A DNA stretch of 30,848 nucleotides, taken from contig DATMNI010000172.1 of the NCBI GenBank assembly GCA_035570275.1, positions 1 through 30,848 on the forward strand, written 5' to 3'. Made by a program: the position numbers and the translations under genes. Shown in pieces: positions 8,856-16,122 of the stretch. The DNA is from DATMNI01 sp035570275. GTDB taxonomy: Bacteria > Acidobacteriota > Terriglobia > Bryobacterales > Bryobacteraceae. Each line of letters starts with the position of its first letter. The first letter of the stretch is position 1. The notes below the pieces were generated by a model. It was not told the DNA's origin, did not search any database, and was given only the letters and a program-made list of their open reading frames with translations.

Positions 8856-9476
8856 TCAGGCCCACTGTGGCTTGTTCCAGCGCTGTTGCAGGTAACTCAG
8901 CCGCGCGTTGACCTCATCGACCGAGAAGGCCTCCGGATCGAACTCCTCGCCCACCCACTCCAGCATCTCCCCGTGCCCCTCGTGCTCCGGATCGCGGATT
9001 GCGTCCAGCAGGTTGTAGTAACCCGGCACACCGCCACAGTCTTCAGGCGGACCGTGAAGCTCGCCGCCAATGCAAACCGGATACAGCTTTCTGGGTTCGC
9101 GCGGAAGCGCTTTCTCGAACCTGATCGCATGCTCCCAGTTGTCGCCGAAGTCGTACGTGTACTCCGCCTTCGAGCCAGCGAAGCGCAACACGCTGGAGAG
9201 CCGCACGCCCTCCTCGCTGACCACGCCGCGAGTGCCCCTGATTTGAGCCAGGAACTGGCCCGAAGGAGTCGGCGTTCCGAACCGCTGCTGGCCAATCACG
9301 AATTCGTGCAGGTGGTCGCCATCCCACCCCATGGCTGCTTGCACTACGTGATCTAAGTCCACCAAGGTCATATCCGCTGGAACCAGCAAGCGGCGCCAGA
9401 TGGGCGGTTCGGTGCCAAGTAAGGTGACCTTGATCTGATAGACTTCGCGTAGCTTCCCACTTTTCTTCGCTGACAT
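8856..9476 (-). CDS. Plasmid pRiA4b Orf3-like family protein
   Basis: This 206-residue protein belongs to the pRiA4b Orf3-like family (also called IS1096 TnpR-like). Its signature is an opening YQIKVTLLGTEPPIWRRLLV, then HVVQAAMGWDGDHLHEFVIG, then YTYDFGDNWEHAIRFEK, and late FDPEAFSVDEVNARL. The family has no proven biochemical role. Members are often chromosomal and not tied to plasmids or transposition despite the name. The start codon is 5 bp after the stop codon of the globin-ankyrin gene, so the two are almost certainly co-transcribed, and it is the last gene of the gyrA-led group. Confidence 0.9.
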   Translation of the reverse strand: MSAKKSGKLREVYQIKVTLLGTEPPIWRRLLVPADMTLVDLDHVVQAAMGWDGDHLHEFVIGQQRFGTPTPSGQFLAQIRGTRGVVSEEGVRLSSVLRFAGSKAEYTYDFGDNWEHAIRFEKALPREPRKLYPVCIGGELHGPPEDCGGVPGYYNLLDAIRDPEHEGHGEMLEWVGEEFDPEAFSVDEVNARLSYLQQRWNKPQWA

Positions 9477-9481
9477 TGTTC

Positions 9482-10546
9482 TTAGCCTGCCGGCTTTTTT
9501 GGCCTGCCGCCCCTCGCGCGCAGAAAATCGGCCATTGCCTTCTTGCGGCAGTTGATGGCACGGCGCAACGGCGTGGCGCCCCCGCGGTCACGAGCCTCGA
9601 TATCCGCTCCGCAATCGAGCAGCGCTTCGGCCACCTGAACGTTGCCGCGCCGCGCCGCCATGTGGAGGGCGGTGGTGCGCTGCACGCCATCCTGCGCACC
9701 CACCTGGGCGCCGGCCCGGACCAGCGCATGAACCACGGCGGCGCCCGTCTCGGCCGTGCAGGCGTTGCCCACGCCGTAGAGCGGTGCATGGCCGCCGCCG
9801 TCGGTGGCATTCGGGTCGGCGCCCAGTTCCAGTAACCACTCCACCACTTGCAGATTGCCGGCATCGGCGGCGTCATGTAGCAGCGTCCGCCCGTAGGCAT
9901 GACGCTGCGCCAACAACTCCGGATGGGTGGTCAGCATCTGCCGTACGAAGTCCAGCAGTTTGGCATCGCGGCTGGAGCACATGACCGCCAGCAGGCCCGG
10001 CAAGGATACCGGGTCGCGCTCGAAACAACTCCGCACTGCAGGGCCTCCGGCCAGCGCGATGGCGCGGGTGGCCTCGCCTGGATTTTGGATCGTGGCGCGA
10101 ACGGCTGCGACGGTCTCCTCCAGCGCCCGCTGCGAATGCCATTGACGCTCGAGTTCGCTGTGCAGGGCCCCACCCGCTGCTTCAGGTTCGCCAATCAGCC
10201 ACCTCGACGATTTTTCAAAGAACGCGCGCAACGAGCCCCTGGCCGGCTCCGGCGCCTGAACGTCATCCAGAGCCTCGCTCATCCGCTCCAGCCAAGCCTC
10301 GCGCTCGCGCGAGCCGATCTTGAATCTGGCGTGCGCTTCCCGGAGGCTCAAATACCAGCGCCGCTCTGCATACTCGCTTCCGCCTCCCAGGAACTGCGAC
10401 AGGTAAGCCGCAAAGGCCGGAATGGCGCAATGGAACGACTTGGGGAAGATGGGCTTAAGCACCGGGTCGCGCGCTACGCGAGTGTAAAACGCAGCCGACA
10501 GTTTGCGGCAACCCTCGGCGCCTCCGATGGACTCGTAGAGTGTCAC
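9482..10546 (-). CDS. Truncated haemoglobin fused to ankyrin repeats
   Basis: Residues 1-~120 of this 354-residue protein are a truncated haemoglobin of group II (GlbO) type. Its opening is LYESIGGAEG, it has AAFYTRVARDPVL with Tyr21 in the B10 position, LREAHARFKIG with proximal His72, and EREAWLERM with Trp85 in the G8 position. These predict haem binding, with O2 or NO/peroxide chemistry. A helical linker (about 120-215) leads to ankyrin repeats (about 215-345), for example YGRTLLHDAADAGNLQVVEW, TALHMAARRGNVQVAEALLD and GATPLRRAINCRKKAMADFL. No signal peptide is present, so it should be cytoplasmic. The start codon is GTG, and GTGA overlaps the stop of the larE-like gene, implying translational coupling. 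The ankyrin part would supply a protein-binding partner for a haem sensor or enzyme; this is inference. Confidence 0.88.
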   Translation of the reverse strand: MTLYESIGGAEGCRKLSAAFYTRVARDPVLKPIFPKSFHCAIPAFAAYLSQFLGGGSEYAERRWYLSLREAHARFKIGSREREAWLERMSEALDDVQAPEPARGSLRAFFEKSSRWLIGEPEAAGGALHSELERQWHSQRALEETVAAVRATIQNPGEATRAIALAGGPAVRSCFERDPVSLPGLLAVMCSSRDAKLLDFVRQMLTTHPELLAQRHAYGRTLLHDAADAGNLQVVEWLLELGADPNATDGGGHAPLYGVGNACTAETGAAVVHALVRAGAQVGAQDGVQRTTALHMAARRGNVQVAEALLDCGADIEARDRGGATPLRRAINCRKKAMADFLRARGGRPKKPAG

Positions 10547-11388
10547 CGCCGCAGGTTCAGCACTTCGTTGAGCGACCCCTGCCGGTAGCCTTCCAGATCG
10601 AGCGCGACGTACTGGAAACCCAGCGCCTTGAAAATCGACGTGAACCGCCGGGCCATGTCCAGGCTCAACGCCCGCTCCAGTTCATCGGGCGCAATCTCAA
10701 TCCGCACCACTTCGCCGTGAAACCGCACGCGGAACTGCCGGAAGCCCAGCGCCTTGATCTCCTCTTCGCCGGCCTCCACGGTCTTCACATTCTGGATGCT
10801 CACCGGCGTTCCATAGGGAATCCGCGAGCTCAGGCAGGCTGAAGCCGGACGGTCCCACGTCGGCAGATCGGCCAGCCGCGAGAGTTCGCGAATCTCGGCC
10901 TTGGTCAAACCGGCGTCAGCCAGCGGGGCCGCCACCTGGTGCTGCCTGGCGGCATTCTGGCCGGGACGGTAATCGCCCAGGTCGTCCAGGTTCACGCCGT
11001 AGACGATGTGTTCGTAGCCGCGCTCACGCCCCACCTGCTGCAGGCGCGTGAACAACTCGTCCTTGCAGTGGAAACAGCGGTTAGGGTCGTTGCGCAGGTA
11101 GTCGGGGTTGTCGAACTCGTAAGTCCGGATGTACTCGTGGGCGATGCCGAAGCGCGCCACAAAAGCCTCGGCATCGCGCTTGTGCGAATCCGGCAGCGAG
11201 GCGGAGTCGGCCGTCATGGCGATGGCATTATGGCCCACCACGTGGTTGGCGGCCCAGGCCAGGTACGCCGAATCGGTGCCGCCCGAGAACGCCACAATCA
11301 GGCGGCCCATAGAAGCCAGGCCGTCAAAGAGCGCCGCTTCCTTCTTCTGCAAATCGGCCGGGTTAAGAACGCCTGTTAGTGCCGCCAT
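10543..11388 (-). CDS. larE: LarE-type ATP-dependent sulfur transferase (PP-loop)
   Basis: This 281-residue protein has the PP-loop SGGTDS (35-40) that binds ATP, and the LarE signature RPASACLSSRIPYG (180-193) followed by GFRQFRVRFHGEVVRIEI. LarE adenylates and sulfurates the pyridinium dithiocarboxylate precursor of the nickel-pincer cofactor of lactate racemase-type enzymes. Besides Cys185, the position of the sacrificial cysteine, there is a CxxC pair (Cys105, Cys108 in NRCFHCKDEL). The usual partners larB and larC are absent from this window. The open frame extends upstream into the gyrA end, but family length and the conserved core favour ATG at 11388. A weak ribosome site (GGTGAT) precedes it. 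It overlaps the globin-ankyrin gene by 4 nt. Confidence 0.88.
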   Translation of the reverse strand: MAALTGVLNPADLQKKEAALFDGLASMGRLIVAFSGGTDSAYLAWAANHVVGHNAIAMTADSASLPDSHKRDAEAFVARFGIAHEYIRTYEFDNPDYLRNDPNRCFHCKDELFTRLQQVGRERGYEHIVYGVNLDDLGDYRPGQNAARQHQVAAPLADAGLTKAEIRELSRLADLPTWDRPASACLSSRIPYGTPVSIQNVKTVEAGEEEIKALGFRQFRVRFHGEVVRIEIAPDELERALSLDMARRFTSIFKALGFQYVALDLEGYRQGSLNEVLNLRR

Positions 11389-11397
11389 AGAAGAATC

Positions 11398-11421
11398 ACC
11401 GCTCCCTGACAGTCGCGGCTC
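11398..11421 (-). repeat. Palindromic repeat, family B (single arm)
   Basis: This 24-bp unit is close to the consensus core GAGCCGCGACCGTTAGGGAG (minus strand here, two differences in that core). It sits in the 67-bp space between the gyrA stop and the larE start, so it lies within the transcript. Related units occur at 15879-15932, 16019-16036 and 18785-18882. Confidence 0.7.
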
Positions 11422-11455
11422 GGTAAACAGTCGCGCCTCGGTAACACACCTCATT

Positions 11456-14002
11456 CTACTGGAGTGGGAGCATCTCCGGGGCGTCGCCATTGGGATCTTC
11501 GGTTTCGGGGATCACCGAAGCCGCCGCCACCTTGTCGCCTTCTTCCAGCGAAACCAGCCGGACGCCCGAAGTCGAGCGGCCCGCCTGGCGAATGGTTCCC
11601 GACTCGATGCGGATCATCTTGCCGTTCTGGCTGACAATCATCAGGTCCGAATCTTCCTTCACCGAAAGGATGGCCACCAGCGAGCCGGTCTTGTTGTTGG
11701 TCTTCATGTTGATGACGCCCTTGCCGCCACGCGCGGTGAGGCGGTAATCTTCCAGCGGAGTGCGTTTGCCGTAGCCGTTCTCGGCGATGGAAAGCAGCAG
11801 CCCATCCTTATCGACCACCTCCATCCCCACCAGGAAATCGCCGTGCGCCAGGTCCATGGCCCGCACGCCGCGCGCCTGCCGGCCCATGGGCCGCACCTGG
11901 GTTTCGATAAACCGAATGGCCTGGCCGCGGTGCGAGCCCAGGAAAATGAAATTGTCGCCATGCGTGATCTTGGCGCCGATCAGTTCGTCGCCTTCATCCA
12001 GGTTGACGGCGATGATGCCGCGCGACATCGGGTTGTCGAACTCCGTCAATTCCGATTTCTTGATGACCGCCTGCCTGGTCACCATGACGATGAATTGATC
12101 GGGCACGAAATCCTTCACCGAAAGGAAGGCCTTCGCCGTCTCATCGGGCTGCAGGTTAATCAGGTTGGTGATGTGCTTGCCCTTGCCCGTGGTGGTGGCG
12201 TCGGGAATCTCATAAGCCTTCAGCCAGTAGACCCGGCCGCGCGTGGTGAAAATCAGCAGATAGCTGTGGGTGGAGGCGACGATCAGCCGCTCCACGAAGT
12301 CCTCGGTGCGCGTGCCCATGCCGATGCGGCCCTTGCCGCCGCGGGTTTGGCGCCGGTAAGTGTCCACAGAGGTGCGCTTCAGATATCCGCCGCGCGTCAC
12401 CGTGATGGCCACGTCTTCCACCGCCACTAGGTCTTCCAGGTTGATATCGCCGGTGTCTTCGATGATCTCGGTGCGGCGTTTGTCGCCGAAGTCTTTCCTG
12501 ATCTCCTCCAGTTCCTTGACGATCAGCGCTCGCAGCACTGTGTCGGACCCCAGGATCTCCGTGTACTCGGCAATGCGCCGCTGGATGTCGGCCAGTTCGT
12601 CCAGGATCTTCTGCCGCTCCATCCCGGTGAGCCGCTGCAACTGGAGTTCGATGATGGCCTGCGCCTGGCGCTCGGTGAATTCGAAGGCCGCGGTCAGCGA
12701 TTCGCGGGCCTCCCTGGGGTTCCTGGATTCGCGGATCAGCCGGATCACTTCGTCCAGGTGATCCAGCGCCTTCTGGAAGCCCAGCAAAATGTGCTCGCGC
12801 TCGCGGCATTTGCGCAGCTCGTATTCGGTGCGGCGCCGGACCACATCCACGCGGTGGTCGATGAAGAACTTGAGCATGTCCAGCAGCCCGAGTTCCCGCG
12901 GCTGGCCGTTCACGATCGAAAGCATGATGATGCCGAAACCGGTCTGCAACTGCGTGTGCTTATAAAGGTTGTTGAGGATGACCTCGGCCTGCTCGCCGCG
13001 CTTTAACGGGAAGACGATGCGCATGCCGTCGCGATCGCTTTCGTCGCGCGGTTCGTTCATTCCCTCCAGCGTTTTGTCGTTGATCAGGCTGGCCACGTGC
13101 GCGATCAGCTTCGACTTGTTCACCTGGTAAGGGATTTCCGTCACGATGATCTGCTCGTGGTCCTTGCCGGTGCGCTCAATGGCGGCCTTGGCGCGCAGCT
13201 TCAACTGCCCGCGCCCTTTGGTGTAAGCTTCCAGAATTCCCTGCCGCCCCAGGATGTAGCCGCCGGTGGGGAAATCCGGCCCCTGCACAATCTTCAGGAT
13301 CTCGATCAACGGCGTTTTGGGATTCTGGATCAGCATGATCGCCGCGGTCACGATCTCCGTCAGGTTGTGGGGCGGAATGTTGGTCGCCATCCCCACCGCG
13401 ATGCCCGACGAGCCGTTCACCAGCAGGTTGGGCACGCGCGTGGGCAGGACTTCCGGTTCCTGTTCGCTATCGTCGTAATTCGGCCGGAAATCGACGGTCT
13501 CCTTGTCGATGTCCTCCAGCAGCGCGGTGGCGATGCGGGAAAGCCGGGCTTCGGTGTACCGCATGGCGGCGGGCGGATCGCCATCCACCGAGCCGAAGTT
13601 CCCCTGGCCCTCCACCAGCGGATAGCGCATGGAAAAAGGCTGCGCCATGCGCACCAGGGAATCGTAGATGGCCGAATCGCCGTGCGGGTGGTATTTGCCC
13701 ATCACTTCGCCGGTGATCTTGGCGCATTTCCTGGTAGGCCGGTTGGGTGTGAGACCCATCTCGTGCATGCCGAAGAGGATGCGCCGATGGACGGGCTTGA
13801 GGCCGTCGCGGACATCCGGCAGCGCGCGGCCCACAATCACGCTCATGGCGTAATCGAGGTACGAGCGCTTCATTTCATCTTCGATATTGATGGGGATGAG
13901 GTTCTTTTCGCCGCCCCCGCCGCCGCCCATTCCGGGCAATGGAGGCGTGCCTCCCGAAGGGGGCGCGGGCGGGCCTTGCGGCGGTTCTTCCTGATCTGCC
14001 AA
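11456..14002 (-). CDS. gyrA: DNA gyrase subunit A
   Basis: This 848-residue protein is the breakage-reunion and DNA-wrapping subunit of gyrase, which introduces negative supercoils with GyrB. The catalytic tyrosine is Tyr149 (AAMRYTEARLS). The quinolone-resistance region reads HPHGDSAIYD (106-114 region), with Ser110 and Asp114 in the drug-sensitive state. The C-terminal beta-pinwheel carries the GyrA box QTRGGKG (552-558), a variant of QRRGGKG, which marks it as gyrase rather than topoisomerase IV. The start is TTG at 14002, supported by AGGAG seven nt upstream. This gives an unusual ~32-residue Pro/Gly-rich leader before the conserved LIPINIEDEM. gyrB is not in the window. The gene leads a same-strand group with larE, the globin-ankyrin gene and the pRiA4b-like gene. 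Confidence 0.97.
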   Translation of the reverse strand: MADQEEPPQGPPAPPSGGTPPLPGMGGGGGGEKNLIPINIEDEMKRSYLDYAMSVIVGRALPDVRDGLKPVHRRILFGMHEMGLTPNRPTRKCAKITGEVMGKYHPHGDSAIYDSLVRMAQPFSMRYPLVEGQGNFGSVDGDPPAAMRYTEARLSRIATALLEDIDKETVDFRPNYDDSEQEPEVLPTRVPNLLVNGSSGIAVGMATNIPPHNLTEIVTAAIMLIQNPKTPLIEILKIVQGPDFPTGGYILGRQGILEAYTKGRGQLKLRAKAAIERTGKDHEQIIVTEIPYQVNKSKLIAHVASLINDKTLEGMNEPRDESDRDGMRIVFPLKRGEQAEVILNNLYKHTQLQTGFGIIMLSIVNGQPRELGLLDMLKFFIDHRVDVVRRRTEYELRKCREREHILLGFQKALDHLDEVIRLIRESRNPREARESLTAAFEFTERQAQAIIELQLQRLTGMERQKILDELADIQRRIAEYTEILGSDTVLRALIVKELEEIRKDFGDKRRTEIIEDTGDINLEDLVAVEDVAITVTRGGYLKRTSVDTYRRQTRGGKGRIGMGTRTEDFVERLIVASTHSYLLIFTTRGRVYWLKAYEIPDATTTGKGKHITNLINLQPDETAKAFLSVKDFVPDQFIVMVTRQAVIKKSELTEFDNPMSRGIIAVNLDEGDELIGAKITHGDNFIFLGSHRGQAIRFIETQVRPMGRQARGVRAMDLAHGDFLVGMEVVDKDGLLLSIAENGYGKRTPLEDYRLTARGGKGVINMKTNNKTGSLVAILSVKEDSDLMIVSQNGKMIRIESGTIRQAGRSTSGVRLVSLEEGDKVAAASVIPETEDPNGDAPEMLPLQ

Positions 14003-14047
14003 AAGTGACTCCTGGTTTGGGCTTAAGTGGTTGGGTTTTAAGTCTCT

Positions 14048-14077
14048 ATTTTACCAGGAACCGCTGCGCAGAACCAA
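14048..14077 (-). promoter_or_regulatory. Candidate gyrA promoter
   Basis: On the minus strand TTGGTT (14072-14077) is followed after 18 nt by TAAAAT (14048-14053), 46 bp before the TTG start codon. The -10 hexamer is good and the -35 is poor. It would serve the whole gyrA-to-8856 gene group. Confidence 0.45.
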
Positions 14078-14140
14078 ACTATTGGCATGGTTTGATGCTC
14101 CAATCGGGGCAGCTTATTAACCGTTTGGGGGAACGGGGAT

Positions 14141-14290
14141 GTGGGGCAGGTTGGTAGGGGTACCCTCTGGGTCCGGCGGATTGGCAATCCGCCTGCCGCA
14201 CCTCGCAGGCGAACCCGCAAACCGGACCGGCTCGCTGCCGCATCGCGGATGCGGATTAACAATCCGCAGCAGGTTCCCAACCTGCCCCAC
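14141..14290. repeat. 150-bp inverted-repeat element, family A, with two internal hairpins
   Basis: The ends are perfect 14-bp inverted repeats: GTGGGGCAGGTTGG (14141-14154) and CCAACCTGCCCCAC (14277-14290). Inside are two hairpins: GGCGGATT-GGC-AATCCGCC (14175-14193) and GCGGATT-AAC-AATCCGC (14251-14267). The two halves look like the same palindromic unit placed head to head, as in BIME-type REP doublets. A related single unit lies at 22799-22857. It has no coding capacity and sits in the 356-bp divergent space between gyrA and the membrane-protein gene. Confidence 0.8.
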
Positions 14291-14358
14291 AAGGTTTCGT
14301 CCCCGCTAACCCCAAAACGGCGCTTCGGGCAGCCAAGTCCATTCGGCATGCTACATTC

Positions 14359-15813
14359 GTGGCAGTGCGCAAGACAGAGGGCGCGTCTTCGGCCGGGCTG
14401 GTTTCGCCTGGCCGCGGCGTGCTGACCTACACCCTCGCCAGCCTGCTGATCCTGGTGCCCTGCTTCTGGCAATCGCGTTTGCAGGCCGGCGACCTGGGAA
14501 GTCACATCTACAATGCCTGGCTGGCGCAGTTGATCCGTCAAGGAAAAGCGGCGGGCCTGGTGATCGTCGGGCTGCATACCAACGTTCTCTTTGACTGGAT
14601 GCTCGCCGGTTTGTTTGCCCTCGGTGCGGGCCTGGCGCAACGGATCGCGGTCGCGGCGGCAGTCCTGATCTTCGTGTGGGGGGCATTCGCCTTCGCCGCG
14701 GTGGCGGGCCGCCGTTCGTGGGCGATACTCCCGGCGCTCGCCATGTTGGCATACGGCTGGGTTTACCACATGGGGTTCTTCAATTTTTACCTCAGCCTGG
14801 GCCTTTGCTTCTGGGCGGTGGCCGCGGCTTGGCCGTTAAAGCCCGTTGGAGTCGCTGCCGCCGTCCCGTTGCTGTTATTGGCCTACCTGGCCCATGCGCT
14901 TCCCATTGCCTGGGCCGTTTCCGCTTTGGCATATGTCTGGCTGGCACGGCACCTGCCGTATGACAAGCGAGGCCACCTGTTGGTTTCCGCTGTCGCCTGC
15001 CTGGCTTTGCTCCACGTGCTTATGTCGCTGAACCTGGCGACGCGCTGGACTTACTTCCAGGCGAAGAACATCTCCGGCGCCGATCAGCTATGGGTATTCG
15101 GCGGCAAGTACCTATGGGTATCCGTCGCTCTCCTTCTGCTATGGTGCCTGCTCCTGATAACTCTGGCGCGCCAACTCGACGTTTGGAAGCTGCTTGCGAG
15201 TGAGTTGTTCCAAGTTTTGGCTCTCACCGCTGCCAGCGTCTTCCTGCTTCCCACGTGGGTGCTGCTTCCCGGTTACCATCACCCGCTGGTCTATATTTCC
15301 GATCGCATGTCACTGACGGTCGGCATATGTCTCTGTGCGTTGCTCAGCCAGGTGGAGGTGAGACCTTATCAACGATACCTGGTGGCGATCCTGGCGCTGG
15401 TGTTTTTTGGCCTGCTCTATGGCGATGAGCGCACTTTGAATCGTCTGGAGGACCAGATACAGCACGCAATCCGGATACTGAAGCCCGGCGACCGGGTGAT
15501 CGGCGCCATCGACGATCCTGCATTGAGGGTCAACGCATTAGCCCACCTGGTGGACCGCGCTTGCATTGCGCATTGTGCCAGCTATGACAACTATGAACCC
15601 TCCAGTGGAGCGTTCCGCATCCGGGTCACTGGACCAAACCTCTTTGTCACCGCGAGTGAACTGGATTCGGCGCGCATGGAGGCGGGAACTTACATTGTGC
15701 AACCCGAAGACGTGCCGTTTTATCGAATCACGGCCGATCCAGGCGGTGTTATCCACCTCGAAAGCCTGGAAGCAGGAATGCAAACCGGTCTCACTCCCTG
15801 GCGGGGCCTCTGA
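14359..15813 (+). CDS. Polytopic membrane protein, possible GT-C-type glycosyltransferase
   Basis: This 484-residue protein has about ten to eleven hydrophobic segments spread over residues 20-370, then a ~120-residue soluble C-terminal part. After the first membrane segment comes a loop with acidic and histidine residues (QAGDLGSHIYNAWLAQLI, about 42-59). GT-C lipid-sugar-dependent glycosyltransferases carry their catalytic acidic residue in this loop, which is the basis for the tentative call. I do not recognise a specific family. The start is GTG, chosen because it begins the open frame; no strong ribosome site is seen. The PAP2 gene follows on the same strand after a repeat-rich 309-bp gap. 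A role in envelope glycan or lipid metabolism fits the neighbours but is inference. Confidence 0.75.
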   Translation: MAVRKTEGASSAGLVSPGRGVLTYTLASLLILVPCFWQSRLQAGDLGSHIYNAWLAQLIRQGKAAGLVIVGLHTNVLFDWMLAGLFALGAGLAQRIAVAAAVLIFVWGAFAFAAVAGRRSWAILPALAMLAYGWVYHMGFFNFYLSLGLCFWAVAAAWPLKPVGVAAAVPLLLLAYLAHALPIAWAVSALAYVWLARHLPYDKRGHLLVSAVACLALLHVLMSLNLATRWTYFQAKNISGADQLWVFGGKYLWVSVALLLLWCLLLITLARQLDVWKLLASELFQVLALTAASVFLLPTWVLLPGYHHPLVYISDRMSLTVGICLCALLSQVEVRPYQRYLVAILALVFFGLLYGDERTLNRLEDQIQHAIRILKPGDRVIGAIDDPALRVNALAHLVDRACIAHCASYDNYEPSSGAFRIRVTGPNLFVTASELDSARMEAGTYIVQPEDVPFYRITADPGGVIHLESLEAGMQTGLTPWRGL

Positions 15814-15878
15814 GGCTGGCCGCCCGTGCCGCGCGTGGCTAAGTCGGTCGTTTCAGAAATACGCCGACGTATCGGGAA

Positions 15879-15932
15879 ACCGCTCGCTAACGCGCGCGGC
15901 TCCGATCAGAGCCGCGACCGTTAGGGAGCGGT
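15879..15932. repeat. Palindromic repeat, family B (inverted pair forming a long hairpin)
   Basis: A 24-bp arm (15879-15902) and its inverted partner (15909-15932, core GAGCCGCGACCGTTAGGGAG) match at 21 of 24 positions around a 6-nt loop, CGATCA. The partner is the best copy of the family. The whole space 15814-16122 (309 bp) holds this hairpin, the partial copy at 16019-16036, and no gene that I can support. Confidence 0.8.
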
Positions 15933-16018
15933 TTCGTCGAAATACGCGACTGTATTTACGAAACGGTGTACTAAGTTAGCTGGTTTCTGCCGCGAAACTC
16001 GGCCTCCGCCTGTAAAAA

Positions 16019-16036
16019 TCGCTTCCTAACGGTCGC
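16019..16036 (-). repeat. Partial family B repeat
   Basis: TCGCTTCCTAACGGTCGC matches the reverse complement of the family B core with small changes and lacks the GAGCC end. It lies 87 bp before the PAP2 gene. Confidence 0.5.
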
Positions 16037-16122
16037 TTGCCACCTGCGCCCGCCTGACAATAACCAAAGGGATCATGGTCGCCAACCAGTCCGGGGCATA
16101 ACATGGGTACCAGTCGATATCT

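Noticed and set aside
8856..9476. pRiA4b Orf3-like gene as evidence of a plasmid or transposon
   Set aside because: The family is widespread on chromosomes, the gene is embedded in the gyrA operon, and no mobile-element ends flank it.
11389..11490. 34-codon N-terminal extension of LarE
   Set aside because: It reads through the family B repeat and into the gyrA 3' end. The LarE family length fits the start at 11388.
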